Shown here: in pieces, positions 1 to 10,910 of the stretch
Position numbering within the stretch: the first letter of the stretch is position 1
How the letters are laid out: the number at the start of each line of letters is the position of its first letter
Origin: Phallusia mammillata
Taxonomy: Eukaryota; Chordata; Ascidiacea; Phlebobranchia; Ascidiidae
Direction of reading: 5' to 3'
Length of the DNA stretch: 64,000 nucleotides
NCBI GenBank assembly: GCA_003260075.1
Contig: QLIY01000616.1
Span: forward strand, 32,959-96,958
Made by a program: the position numbers and the translations under genes
Notes under the pieces: model-generated
Databases searched by the model: none
What the model was told of the DNA's origin: nothing
What the model saw: the letters and a program-made list of their open reading frames with translations, nothing else

Positions 1-844
1 TTGAAGTAATTCTTTTTTCCAGATCGGATAATGCTCCAATTAAACTAAAATGACCCCATTACTAATATATCTTAATAAGTTTTCATTTCGACAACACAAC
101 CTTTTCATTTTTGTTACCAATTTTTACAAAAAATAATAAAAAGTTGAAAATAAACACTTCTAAATTTGGATTGGTCATGATAACAATTACATATAACTTG
201 CAGGTCCAAAACTTTGTAGATCATTTTAAGTACACATATATTTTAAAATTGCATCAAAACGGAAGCATTTTTTCTTGCACATAAAAAAATATGAGCAGTG
301 GGCCTTATTACCTTCCGGGCCTATATACCTTCAGGTACCTTGGTTTAAAATCTAAAGTCAGAAAAGCAAACACATCTTTTCCCACCAATCAAATTCTATT
401 CACTTTGACAACAAGCAACTTACTTGGACCGTTCAAGACATAACTGCTTCATGCCTAAGCGCCATTTGCGCGTGATTGCCCAAATTGGTCACATTTGATC
501 TTTACCACACCAAATTGCGCCAGTTTTTTAGTGGCGACAGCTATGCAGTTTCTATTTTCAAAAAACATGCGCAGAAGCAATAATTTTGTTGTTGTTGTTG
601 TTTTTTTCATGTAACAATCCATAGTCTATGAATAAACTCAGCCACTCATTAGTCGATTTGTGTCAATGGCAAAACCTAATAATTTTTGAACATCTGTGGT
701 GATCCGGATGGGCCTTAGTGACGTCACCCAGCAACCTAGCTAATGAAAAGTTGTGTTGGGTCATATATGGGTGTTTAACATTTTCTATAGGTCATTTTAA
801 ATTGTTACGCTTGACCGTTAAAGTTAAACTGATATAAATTAGTC
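1..844. other. Intergenic, no gene seen
   Basis: AT-rich sequence with a short (TTG)n run near 588-600 and stop codons in all frames. No coding exon, RNA gene or conserved motif could be supported. It ends at the target-site copy of the hAT-like element that starts at 845. Confidence 0.6.
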
Positions 845-1298
845 CAGGGGTCTCAAACTCAAACTGCTTTGGGGGCCAAAAACAAACTTTTAAGTAAGTC
901 AGGGGCCGCACTATCAAAAATATTGCAATGTTAAAAAGTAAAATGTTCATTTATGCCATTAGCTACATTAAAAAACAATATCGTAACAATTAACAAACAG
1001 ATTTTCAGTGTAGCAAGTAAAAGAGTCAACTGTGTAATATTGCTTTGTGTGGGAATAATGGCCTACAATGACGCAACAATGTATAAAATATGACGCAACA
1101 ATTGAAATTGCTGAATTTAAAAATGGGCTCGTTCAATCATCATATACCAGCAATAGAGAATGTTTGTATCATGTTAATTTTCTGGTCTGACATCAGGGTA
1201 TTCCGCCTAAGTAAAACACGTGACTTCTAAAAGGTACATCGCAGGCCGCACAAAAACCCTTTGAGGGCCGCATGTGGCCCGCGTGTTAGAGACCCCTG
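845..1298. mobile_element. hAT-like miniature element with 8-bp target duplication
   Basis: The ends are inverted copies: CAGGGGTCTCAAAC on the left and the complement of CAGGGGTCTCTAAC on the right. The element is flanked by a perfect 8-bp direct repeat AATTAGTC (837-844 and 1299-1306). The CAG...CTG ends and 8-bp target duplication are typical of the hAT superfamily. It has no transposase ORF, so it is non-autonomous. A related truncated copy lies near 20095-20375. Confidence 0.85.
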
Positions 1299-1679
1299 AA
1301 TTAGTCGAATATTGCTAAACNTAAGTAAAACACGTGACTTCTAAAAGGTACATCGCAGGCCGCACAAAAACCCTTTGAGGGCCGCATGCGGCCCGCGTGT
1401 TAGAGACCCCTGAATTAGTCGAATATTGCTAAATAGCAATATTGCATGAAGAAGAGCTCTTTTTGCCCTTAACTATTTAGTAAAGGTAACTGTTTTTTCC
1501 AGTAGGTTATCGTAAGTCACCCCCCCCCCAACCCTTTGAGGGCCGCATGTGGCCCGCGTGTTAGAGACCCCTGAATTAGTCGAATATTGCTAAACAGCAA
1601 TATTGCATGAAGAAGAGCTCTTTTTGCCCTTAACTTTTTAGTAAAGGTAACTGTTTTTTCCAGTAGGTTATCGTAAGTC
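1208..1679. repeat. Serial direct duplications around N1321 and a C10 run
   Basis: The 113 bases 1208-1320 recur at 1322-1434 after a single N. The 150 bases 1369-1518 recur at 1530-1679 directly after ten Cs (1520-1529). The copies differ by only a few substitutions. The first copy stops at the C run, whereas the second continues into the zinc-finger gene. This is the first of many such junctions in the window and probably reflects unmerged overlapping contig ends. Confidence 0.8.
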
Positions 1680-1715
1680 GTTTGCTAAAAACACTGTGCT
1701 GATACTAATTTGTTT

Positions 1716-2579
1716 ATGATGAACGAGGAGAGTCTAACAGAAATATCCAATTCAGAGCTTTTTGGAGAAATAAAGCGCTTACGGGTGGACATGAAAGAAA
1801 TGTATTGGCAAATGTTATTAAAATTTAATGAACAGTTTATGGGAATCCAAAATCAGTTGAAAATACTAAATCAGAACCTTGTGGTTCTTAACAGTTCCAA
1901 AACATTACTAGTTAATTCAAACCCGGAGGATGTTTACTTCGGCAAAGACATCTCAGAGCACCCTATTGACAACAGCCCAACAGGGTGGTCTCTGACAAAT
2001 AATAATTCCACACAAGAAAATTTACAAGCAATGTCAAAGGATTTGGACAGTGAAGATGCCATGTATGATGATAACGAAGATGATGGACAAATTGCCGAAC
2101 AAACCCCAGTTGTTCTTGAGGTTACCACATCTCATACTGGAGCTTTAAATGAAATGTTAAAAGACAACAATGATCAACATGACAAAAGTGTCAAGGAGGG
2201 TCTTGAAAATGTAGAAACTGTGAGCCCTTATACTTGTCTGTCAAGGCATATGTATGAAGAGTCAAGTCATATAGCTAACTGCAAGGATCGCCATTGCATG
2301 TTGTGCCGAAGCTTGTGTGTGTCCGAACATGACAATTTTAAATTGGGTCAAAAGAGTCAATGGAAATGTGCAATTTGTTTAAAGTACTTTAGGCGAAAGT
2401 ACAATTTAAAAAATCACATGAGATGTCACACTGGAGAAAAACCATATCAGTGCAAAACATGCAAAAGATTTTTTCGGTCCAAACAGGCTCTTAACTATCA
2501 TGCACACAAGCATGATGGAAACTATCAACAAAAACTTCATAATAAGGTGCAGAATGGAGTCTCTCAATCACAGGTTTAA
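1716..2579 (+). CDS. C2H2 zinc-finger protein, two fingers
   Basis: A single-exon ORF of 287 aa from the first ATG (1716; a second ATG follows at 1719). The N-terminal third is polar and helix-prone, and the middle is acidic (for example DLDSEDAMYDDNEDDG). There is a Cys-rich stretch (CKDRHCMLCRSLC) and then two C2H2 fingers near residues 220-270: C-x2-C-x12-H-x3-H, the classical linker HTGEKPYQC, and C-x2-C...H-x3-H. Two adjacent fingers with a TGEKP linker imply sequence-specific nucleic-acid binding, probably in the nucleus. Upstream, CTGTTTTTTCCAG is a good 3' splice site, so a 5'UTR intron or spliced-leader acceptor is possible. The TCACAGGTTTAA at the end could hide a donor, so a longer C-terminus is not excluded. 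No orthologue recognised. Confidence 0.8.
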   Translation: MMNEESLTEISNSELFGEIKRLRVDMKEMYWQMLLKFNEQFMGIQNQLKILNQNLVVLNSSKTLLVNSNPEDVYFGKDISEHPIDNSPTGWSLTNNNSTQENLQAMSKDLDSEDAMYDDNEDDGQIAEQTPVVLEVTTSHTGALNEMLKDNNDQHDKSVKEGLENVETVSPYTCLSRHMYEESSHIANCKDRHCMLCRSLCVSEHDNFKLGQKSQWKCAICLKYFRRKYNLKNHMRCHTGEKPYQCKTCKRFFRSKQALNYHAHKHDGNYQQKLHNKVQNGVSQSQV

Positions 2580-3450
2580 ATTTTGCTTTTATAATTCTTG
2601 AATGTGTTTAAATATATACTTGTTTAGTTCTGTAACAACCTATACCATTTTAGAAGTTTCTTGTCTGAAGGTGGCAATATTTAAAGGATTGTTTCAAAAG
2701 GTATGATGTTCATTTTTTTCTTTAATTGTCTTGTATGTAATGTTTGTGTTCATTTAGATGACAAGATTTGTTGGAGCACATGTCCAAATGAAAGAATGTC
2801 AAAATTTGTCCATGTGAGAATGTTGAATTCAAATTTTGCTATGAAATATATTGATGCAAAAGTGCTTTGGTTGTCATTTAGCAGCAAGCAAATGTTAGGA
2901 ATAAGCCAATGCATTCTTAAATTGATATTAGTTTTGTGAAATTGCATTGGAAATGTGTAAAAACAGCTTATGATCTGTCTGCTCTACTTAATTACAGTTA
3001 AAACCTCCACTTAATAGTGACTCCACGAGGGTGGTACTAAATACCAAATGAGATCGCATGTTATTCCGCTTACAATACTGCATTGTATGGGAAATGTGGA
3101 AATGCAAGCACAACAAGGGTAAAATAAAACAGATTCTAGCTATTTTATTTACAAACCCTCAACCAACCCGAATAGCTCTAACTGTCAGCGCTTTCAAAAG
3201 TCCCCAAAATTTATTTTCGTAAAAGCATATTCAAGATTTTTACAACCTGTTGTGTGACAACATGAGGTAACATTCGATATTATGCGGTATTTAGCACCAC
3301 CGTCAAGATATGTCAAATTACCAACTAGGGTCTTAGTAATTTAAATTCAGAAATGTGTACAATAAGCCTTTGTGATCCAACCTATGTGTTGGACGCTAAG
3401 TTATACCACTACACTTCAACAAATAATGTGTAGTTAAAAAAAAAACAATG
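2580..3450. other. 3' flank / intergenic with degenerate inverted repeat
   Basis: Short ORFs here have no family features. Imperfect inverted copies around GGTGGTACTAAATACC (about 3034-3075) and its complement with one change (about 3252-3306) suggest a decayed miniature transposon of roughly 2998-3344. I see no clear target duplication. The rest is uninformative 3' flanking sequence between the zinc-finger gene and the convergent MRPS18C. Confidence 0.35.
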
Positions 3451-3512
3451 ATTTATTTGACACTGCTTAACTATCTGGTGTAAACAGGATCTTAAATCAT
3501 CAATCACATGGG

Positions 3513-4024
3513 TCAGGGAGTTTGAACTTTTATGTCACATGCAGTATCATCTCCAGAGAATGTGTCCAGTTTATCTTCAAATTTAAAAGCTAACACTGGG
3601 TCATCAAGAAATATTGCTTCTTTATAAGTGTAAGGCATGTACCCAGAGGCCCTTGAAACTCGTATTCCATGTATTACCTCTTTATATTTGTGATCGCACA
3701 AATCTGTTTGTGGAAAAAAAACATTTCCGATTGGTTTAATTTTTAGCTAGCTATGGAAACAATTGTCTTACTTGTAGCCTTTTGAGGAAATGGCAATCCA
3801 GTTACCGATGACACAAATTGTGACAACAGTTGCACATTTTTGTAGTCAACAGGTACTCCGCAAAGTGTGCAGCGATTGGTTCTTTCTTGGAAAGGGTTTT
3901 CCATTTCAATAGGCAAATCATCTTCACACAATGCTGTTGTTGTTTGAATTGTTCTTTTGTGGACCTTTGCAGCATGTGTTTTTGTTATGCATGTTTTAAT
4001 CCTCAGAAAAGTTCTACCTAGCAT
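3513..4024 (-). CDS. MRPS18C: Mitochondrial ribosomal protein bS18m (MRPS18C), 2 exons
   Basis: Exon 1 is 4024-3772 and exon 2 is 3703-3513, joined by a 68-bp GT-AG intron (GTAAGA ... ACAAACAG). The product is 147 aa, close to the human protein. Exon 1 carries the zinc-binding start of the S18 fold, [12 protein letters not shown] followed by [13 protein letters not shown]. Exon 2 opens [19 protein letters not shown] and continues with [16 protein letters not shown]. Both blocks match the MRPS18C branch, which keeps the CxxC and the GxMPxTYK motif. The first ~40 residues are basic and Ser/Thr/Lys-rich with few acidic residues, as expected of a mitochondrial targeting peptide. It is a component of the small subunit of the mitochondrial ribosome. 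A TTTATT on the plus strand (3452-3457) gives AATAAA ~56 bases after the stop. Convergent with the zinc-finger gene. Confidence 0.92.
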
Positions 4025-4339
4025 CCTTCCCTTATTTGAAACCCAATGCTACCAAATGTTTCATTATAACTGTAATGCAAAAAAGTTAGTAGATAATAAA
4101 TCCATAGTGTGTTCGTGCTGTAACTGACCTCATAGTCAAAGGTGAACATTTTTCTTTAAGATAAAAATTTTCAAACAAAATGACACAGTATGGCAGGCCC
4201 ATTAAGAACAGTATGTTCATCAAACAAAATGAAAGCAAATAACTAATAAGAGTAAAAGAGATGACAAGTTAAGATAAGAATTAAGAACACAGACTAAAAT
4301 AGCTGCTTTCTGCAAATTTCTTTCGGTCATGGGACATAG

Positions 4340-4540
4340 TTATTTCGTAGGCGTGCAATCGAGCAGAAATCGTTGGTGCACTTGGTATTTCCAATGATTG
4401 AGGCGTTGAAACGAATAATAACAATTTTTAAGTAAGTAACGTAGAGCTGCTAGGCTGCAACTCATCCAGATTAAAAATGCGACATTTCTCAATGTTCTTA
4501 TAGTGCTCTTCAACCTCTTTTGCATGGTTTCGCGAACCAT
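4340..4540 (-). CDS. Possible small membrane protein, unidentified
   Basis: A 66-aa ORF, basic at the N-terminus (MVRETMQKRLKSTIRTLR), with one hydrophobic segment of about 16 residues (NVAFLIWMSCSLAALRY) and a basic tail. It lies ~315 bases upstream of MRPS18C on the same strand. Start and stop are clean and the composition is unlike the neighbouring random ORFs. I do not recognise a family; it could be a chance ORF or part of an MRPS18C 5' leader. Confidence 0.22.
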   Translation of the reverse strand: MVRETMQKRLKSTIRTLRNVAFLIWMSCSLAALRYLLKNCYYSFQRLNHWKYQVHQRFLLDCTPTK

Positions 4541-5555
4541 TTAAAGTGTTGTGACGAACTCATATACCCTGTTTACTTAATAGGTAAACTGAGTTAAAAT
4601 GCGATATGAAAAATCATTATGCATATCATCATCTTAATAAAACCAAAACAAGAATCAAATTAGATACCAACATTTTTAAAAAATACAGAGGTTCATTTAT
4701 ACATCAGTTAAAACCAACATATTTTTTCCAATATCCTGAAAGTCAAATATTAATAGTTTATTAAAAGTTTGTGATGCACCCTACTATATTTTTTTGTACT
4801 GGTGCACCCCATGCATATTTTGTATTTTTTCGTGATAACCGGTTGAAGAGCACTGTTATAGCATATCGGAAACATATAGCGGAATATTCATTAATATTAT
4901 GACATATTTACACAAATATTCGATGTGCGATCGTCATAAACGTCTTTTTCTCAACTTGACATTTACACATATCATGCATAACACCACCAACTTAGAAAAT
5001 GAAATATATGATAATTTCGAAAATCGACTCTACGTTTGATGTGTTGTGGTAATATCATTTACCGCATTAACTTAAATTTTACATGTTTTTATCGGTACAT
5101 ACATATCTTCAAAATGAAATATTGCACGATTTTCTAGCAATTCGGGCTTATTACAAATTACGCTATCAAAGATTTATAACGAAACTCACCCAAAATTAGT
5201 CGAAGTGCGCTGGCCTTATATAAATATTACCGCATTAACTTAAATTTTACATATTTTGTAGCCTACTTTACGTACATGTCTTCAAAATGAGCTATTGCTC
5301 GATGAAATCGGTTCTGGCAGATAACACAAGAAAATTTATAACTAAAGTCGAAAATCAACCTAAAAACTTAAAACAACATGCATATTCACACAACCATGAA
5401 CTATTGAGACAAGTATACATTGTTTATAGGGGGCTGGTATTTCTTATAAAGTTGCATCGAGTGCAGAAAGATAACCATTTTGGGGTAAGCCTATACAGTT
5501 TAGGGCAATGGTTCTTAACCTGCGTTTGATTGAACTCTGGGTATTCGACGCACTG
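4541..5555. other. Upstream flank duplicated in the receptor cluster
   Basis: No gene. From about 4850 the sequence closely resembles 13790-14500: shared blocks include TAGCATATCGGAAA, ATGCATAACACCACCAA, TTTCGAAAATCGACTC and ACCGCATTAACTTAAATTT. The block around 5380-5560 also recurs upstream of receptor copies F, G and, inverted, I (23690-23890). It therefore marks the 5' part of the receptor duplication unit. Confidence 0.7.
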
Positions 5556-5697
5556 GGCTTCGTCAAGTGACTTAGTTACAAATTTGATTTGAATAAAACT
5601 AATTGAACGATCAGTGTAAGTAAATGAACAAAGCTGTGAATTTTTGACATGCTAGGGTGTAAACGTATGATTTGTGGCAGAGTAAAACACAAAGACT
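5556..5697 (+). promoter_or_regulatory. Conserved 5' flank of receptor gene A
   Basis: The ~140 bases before the start codon are shared almost base for base with the flanks of F (12816-12947) and G (14633-14759) and partly with E and I. Blocks include TGACTTAGTTACAAATT, ATTGAACGA.CAGTGTAAG, and GGGTGTAAACGTA.GATTTG, then AAAGACTATGGA at the start codon. Conservation despite scattered changes elsewhere suggests a shared promoter/5'UTR, but recent duplication alone could explain it. No TATA box is obvious. Confidence 0.5.
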
Positions 5698-7301
5698 ATG
5701 GACAACTCAACTGTCAATGTTTCTCTCGCATGTGCTTTGCCTGCCTACTGTTCTCAAGCGGCTTCAAACCACTGTTTAGAAACTCCGTTGATTAGTTGTC
5801 AACACTGCAGGTAATCTTAAGTCTTTATTTTTGAAACTTAGTTTTAAACTGTTTCAATCTGTAGCATTCTTGGTGTTAAAAACTTTTTTGTTTTGTTTGC
5901 AGTTTTACATCCGCTTTCTTCTTATTGTTTTTCATCGCATTTGTTGGATTTTTCGTGGTCATCTCAAATATTTTTGTTATTGCAATAGTTTGCAAAACAA
6001 AACCCTCCGACAGAAGAAAACTGGACTACGTCAAGGCCTCATTGGCTGTGTCCGATGTCATTAACGGTTGGTTGGACACTTTTTTATCACATTGCAATTG
6101 CTTTATTAAACCACCGATCCTAGAATTCATGTGGATTGACATTACTAATGTTGACGATAATCAACATTAAAACCAATTGACACTTGCTTTTTCTGTATTT
6201 ACAGGGTTATGTGCACTGTTTGTGACTTTCCGGTACGGAGTAATTTTTTTGTATTCGTCGGTTTCCGAAATGCTGGAAATCGAGGTTCAATCAAAAGGGA
6301 GTATCGCGGCAACCATTTTTGGATTTGCTAACTATACAGCATACTCAGTGTGCAACTACCACTTGCTGTACATGAGCATGCAAAGATTTGCTGCTGTTAA
6401 TTATCCTTTCAAGTATAAAGCACTGCCTGTCCGGTTCGTGTATATTCATATCATTTTTGTCTGGTGTTTTTCAATAGCGTGGGGCCTTTCACCGCGTGCG
6501 TTATGATTGCATATTAGGGATAATAGCTCATATTTAATTTGGTTTACACAGTGTACATGTACGATGACGCGGAATTTCAAATGTTGGGCTTCGCTTTTCA
6601 ATACTATCCACATGGTACGTTAGCGAAAGAGACAAGATTTTTAGATGAACTTTTGTTTTTGGCGTTTTATTTTATCCCTTTCGCGTTGGTGGTAAGTTTT
6701 TCTGTTTATCTTCGTCTATATTTGACTCTAATACACACAACATTCTTCAGGCAACACTGACCAGCATATCGGCTCGAGTTGCTGGGAATCAACGCAGAAA
6801 CTTTAGGCACATAAGACAACTTAACTCGGTGTCCAATTTTAAAAAAGAAATGCATTTGTTGAAAATGACAGCCTTCATGGTACTTGGTTGTTCTGTGGGA
6901 ATCGGTAAATATAAAATATCATTTGTTTCATACTGCTCTTCCACCTGTGTTAAGTTCATCAAGCTAAACTATTTAACGCTACAATCTACAACTTTTTGCA
7001 GTACCAGTTTTACTTGTAACCGTTTTGACCAGCGTGGGTTTGGTATCTTGTGAGCTTGTTTCTACGTCGTATTTTATCTGTTACACTCTTCTTGTTTCCT
7101 CCGGGTAAGTGCGACCTTAGAATTGACTTTCCTTATAACATCGTTTACTATTATAATCCTTGCTTACTGGTTTGCAGTTTGATAAACGTGATGGTGTACA
7201 GCGCTTATGATGACTTGTTTCAAAAGAATATGAAGAAATTTTGGAACAAAAAAGAATCGCAAAAACTTTCAAGATCAAGTATCACAACAGTTACCCATTG
7301 A
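5698..7301 (+). CDS. Orphan rhodopsin-like 7TM receptor A (intact, 7 exons)
   Basis: Exons are 5698-5810, 5903-6066, 6205-6495, 6552-6691, 6751-6904, 7002-7104 and 7178-7301, all GT-AG with consistent phases. The product is 362 aa. The N-terminus is Cys-rich (CALPAYCSQ, CLETPLISCQHC). TM1 starts FFLLFFIAFVGFF and is followed by the basic loop CKTKPSDRRKLDYVK. TM2/3 includes LCALFVTFRYGVIFLYSS. The TM3 end is YMSMQRFAAVNYPFKY, so DRY is replaced by QRF while the PxxY loop is kept. TM6 contains MVLGCSVGIGVPV and lacks CWxP. TM7 ends NVMVYSAYDDLFQ instead of NPxxY. The tail is short and basic. AATAAA lies at 7335-7340. It is a plasma-membrane receptor with unknown ligand. It is the best-preserved plus-strand member of the local family. 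Confidence 0.85.
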
Positions 7302-7415
7302 GTTTTTTTCATCTTGATTTTGTTTGCCCGGCTAAATAAAAGTTTGTACATACAATATACTTTAATTCTACACGTGTTATTTAAAAGAGTTGGATAGCTG
7401 GTACATCATCTAAGT

Positions 7416-7808
7416 CAGTGACTCTCAACCTTTTTTACTTTGCGACCCCCTTTAGAGGTTATCTTACACTATACGCGACCCTTTCAGGAACACATAATGA
7501 AGTTTTACCATTTACTACCAGAATGTGATCATTATACATTTACTATCAAATGTCATCTGAACAGTTTGGCTGTTTGTTCTGCAGCAAACCTTTACAATGA
7601 GGTCATATAGCTTACGTCACCATAACTTTTTCACTTTTTCCTGATTTTTGTGTCAATTAAAAGCCAAAAATCAAATTCATGGAAGTTTGTAATTATGCCA
7701 TTGTAAGTAACTGTCGTGTGAGTTACTATGCCAAAGAGAAGATACTGGGAAAGGTTTTTGTCATAAGGATAAAATCATCCTGAGCTGACCCCAGGTTGAG
7801 CAACACTG
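7416..7808. mobile_element. hAT-like miniature element, old
   Basis: The left end CAGTGACTCTCAACCT and the complement of the right end CAGTGTTGCTCAACCT form an inverted pair. The flanking 8-mers ATCTAAGT (7408-7415) and ATCGACGT (7809-7816) match at 6 of 8 positions, as expected for a decayed hAT target duplication. No coding potential. Confidence 0.65.
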
Positions 7809-8881
7809 ATCGACGTATTGCATGAGAACATTTACAATCAAAAAATTAAGAAAAAAAGACAATTAAAACGTGAAAAAATGACCGTTGAAACAAAACCATT
7901 TATTTAAACATGCCTCTTTAAACAACCAATACAAAGTACATGAGATGGTTTTGTTCATAATAGCCCATTAAGTGTACTTCCAACAAATAATATAAAAGTC
8001 GATGGTGCTTGATAAACTGATATTGTAAATAACCATCGCATTGACGAGAAAATAAAACTTAACAGTTAATCGGCTACAGAAATGGCATAATGCTGAATTC
8101 CTTTTTTTGACAACAAATCTTTAAATGAGGTACACAATTCACGGTTTTAAAGATTCTAACCAGAAACAAACAAGCCAATATATTTGCATAAAGCATGACG
8201 TTTCCACAACCCCGAGGTACTGGCTTCGTCAAAAGATTTTACTCGCCTGCTGATTTTGGAATCGCTCAACATTCAGGAACACAGCCCCGAGCTAAATGTA
8301 GACCAAAATTCGACCCCCTTATACCTTTTTAACACGTGACTTTTTATCGCCGTTATCTTTACGTTTTAACCTGCCTTTCGCGCTTGTGTTTATTGCCTTT
8401 TTTACTGTTTTTACTGGTTTTACGCGCTGCTTGATTTTAGATTTATTCATTTGAGAATGACACAAGTTGATGTCGAAACGTCATGCTTTATGCAAATATA
8501 TTGGCTTGTTTGTTTCTGGTTAAAATCTTTAAATGGATCCACCAAAGTTTTTGTTAGCAGCTTATGTATGTTTTATAGTGCGTGTATAGTGAACTTTTGG
8601 AAAATTGACTCAAAATAAGTAAGCAATTAGAAGAAGGTCGTCAAAATTTCAGGCACCAGATTTACTTCATGCCATTTTACAAATACAAACGGCGATTAAA
8701 GTGCGTTTAGTCATTACTGACAACTGTTACATACACTGAAATCTGGAACCTTCTGATTTATCGCTTCGTTCAACCAGTCAGGGTAGGCGACTTCGCCCTT
8801 TTTCCCAAACACCCACATAACGGGACAAAGCAACAGTAGTGAAGCGTTGCAACAAGTTTCAATATGTAACCGGTGATATAT
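7809..8881. other. 3' flank of receptor B with an inserted fold-back element
   Basis: Apart from the insertion at 8127-8522, this segment is the reverse-complement counterpart of 20560-20850 downstream of receptor D. Shared stretches include the region around CATCGACTTTTAT/ATAAAAGTCGATG and GGCATGAAGTAAATCTGG. No exon is seen; it is ordinary 3' flank duplicated along with the gene. Confidence 0.6.
8127..8522. mobile_element. 396-bp fold-back insertion with 12-bp target duplication
   Basis: The insertion is flanked by perfect 12-bp repeats AAATCTTTAAAT (8115-8126 and 8523-8534). Inside, ~55-bp inverted repeats face each other (about 8147-8204 and 8475-8521), containing CCAGAAACAAACAAGCCAAT and TTTGCATAAAGCATGACGTT. 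The paralogous flank of receptor D (20709-20720, inverted) has a single copy of the 12-mer and no insertion, which fixes the boundaries. The core carries GATGTCGAAACGTCATG. There is no ORF. Twelve-base duplications are too long for hAT or Tc1, so the mobilising machinery is unclear. Confidence 0.8.
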
Positions 8882-10491
8882 TCAAGCTTGACTTGTGCAT
8901 GTGCATAATTTGTTCCAGTATTTCTTCACGTTGTTTTGAAATTGGTGGTCGAATGCACTGTATGCCACCACGTTTACCAAGCTGAGAAAAACAACAAAGG
9001 GTAAAAACGCCGAAACACGTAGGCTATTTCTGTTTATCATACTTTACCCTGTGGATACTGAAAAACAGTAGCAGATGAAATATGACGATGAGATAAAATC
9101 ACAAGGCACCAAGTTCAAACTGGTAAAGATGGACAAAGTTACCACGGGAACTGTGGAATGGAATTTACCAAAACTTTGTGTGGTTATATACGTTTTTCAT
9201 GTTCAAAACAAATAACAGATTCTCTTTCGTTACTTTACCTATCCCCACAGATAAGCCAAGCACCATAAACGTTGTGACTTTCAGCAAATGTATCTCCTTG
9301 TTTAAAGTATTCTCTGTGTGAGCTTGCATTAAATCTCTAGACTTTCTACGAAGTTTCCAGACCATTTGAGCCGTTATGCAAGTCAATGTTGTCTGCAAAT
9401 TTTGACGTATAGTCAGAGTCAAATATATATAGTTTAAGATTACATTCAAACTTACCACCAACACGTAGGGAATAAGGAAAAAGGCGATAAACACAAAAAA
9501 TTGTAAAGGTCTCGATTGTACAATATCAACGTATAATGAACCAAACGGAAGATATTGAAAAGCGATGCCCAAAACTTGAAACTTAAAGTCAAGGTAAATA
9601 TATGCTGCAAAAAAACAAATTAGAAATCAGAAAAAATGAGCTGCTATCACTATAGTAACACGTATAACTTAAACTTACCCGGTGCTGAACTAAACACTAT
9701 TGAAAAGCACCAGACCAATACCAGGTGAAAATATACGGAGCGGACTGATTGTGCTTTATACTTGAAAGGATACTTAACAGCAGCAAACCTTTGCATGCTC
9801 ATGTACAGTAGGTGGTAAATGGTTAATGTGTAGGTTGAGAAATGCACTATCCTTCCAATGGTTGCTTCAACAGTACCTCGGGATTTGGTTTCAATTTCAA
9901 GCATCTCCAAAACCGACGAATGTAAAAATGTTACCCCGTACCTCACAGTCACACACAGAACATCCAAACCTGGCAAAACAAAGGACAAGTTTTGTGTAAA
10001 AGACTTGTTGCTTACTACCAATATCAGGTAACAAAATACACAAGGTCAGTATAATGGTATGTGTCCGAGGTTTTTTGATAACATACACCTCCTCTTAACC
10101 AAAGTAATTTTTAACCAACAAACCACTTATGATATCAGCCATAGCAAGTGAAGCTTTGACGTAGTCCAGCTTTCTTCTTTCACTTGGTTTTGTAATCAAA
10201 GTAACCACTAAGACCAACAAATTGGAGACGGCTACAGAAAATCCGAGAATTGTAAGACAAAACAGTAAGAAAAATGCCGACGCAAAACTGTAAAAAAAAT
10301 ATGAAAATAAAACAAACCCGCAATAACTCACAAGGTAACAGTTAAGAAAGATGAGTAAAACCGATAGTATAAACTTACTTGCAGTATTGACAGTCGATGA
10401 GTGTGGTTTGAAGGCATTGATTCGAGGCTGAAAGAGAACAAAAAGCAGGTAGAGCACAAAACGTAGAAAAATTAACAGTCGAATTCTGCAT
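8882..10491 (-). CDS. Orphan 7TM receptor B (7 exons, altered C-terminus)
   Basis: Exons are 10491-10379, 10287-10124, 9969-9679, 9604-9456, 9392-9239, 9150-9048 and 8981-8882, all GT-AG. The product is about 357 aa. Architecture and phases equal those of gene A. Landmarks are the Cys-rich N-terminus (CALPAFCSLS, CLQTTLIDCQYC), loop TKPSERRKLDYVK, TM3 end YMSMQRFAAVKYPFKY, MVLGLSVGIG in TM6 and VNVVAYSAFDHQFQ in TM7. It is closest to C/D. In the last exon TGCACATGCACAAGT replaces TGCACATGCAAACAGT of C/D. This shifts the reading frame, so the protein stops after CTCTSQA instead of ending SSLNISPVNC. The tail change need not abolish function. Divergent to gene A, with ligand unknown. Confidence 0.82.
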
Positions 10492-10910
10492 TTCTTACGA
10501 GAGTTTTTACCGTCGCACAGCTAACTCATATATAACTCGTGTATAACAGGCAAGAACTACACCTCAAGAAAACCGATTAAGTCCCAGTTTTGGGGAAGAT
10601 TAAATAGACAATGGTTAATAAAAAGAACTGCCTATTTTTGCCCTTTGTTAGGAAACAAAAAGATATCAATAATTTATCAGTTATTCAGTTTTAACAGTCT
10701 TAGTTTTGTTTAACGGTTGTCCGGACGAAGCCTAAATTGCTGTTAGCGCTTACGAACAAACACAAAACAAATCTAGTGCCTCAACTTTTGATGAACTTGC
10801 GATCGCTCTATCATTTATAGTGTCAATTTTTGAACGTCGCTAACAAGCATCAAAACATAGATACGCTGATGACGCAAACTTTGATGGATCCGTTTAAAGA
10901 CTTCTTTTCA
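10492..10910. other. 5' flank of receptor B fused to inverted receptor 3' flank
   Basis: 10492-10700 matches the 5' flank of receptor C (17494-17700), for example AACTCGTGTATAACAGGCAAG and GTTAGGAAACAA...AATAATTTATCAG. About 10820-10905 matches the 3' flank of receptor D (20640-20725), in the same orientation. It then runs directly into exon 3 of fragment E in the opposite orientation, marking a rearrangement breakpoint near 10905-10911. Confidence 0.6.

Noticed and set aside
2703-2939. Overlapping 78- and 65-codon ORFs on opposite strands after the zinc-finger gene
   Set aside because: Low-complexity hydrophobic translation, no family resemblance; more likely 3'UTR.
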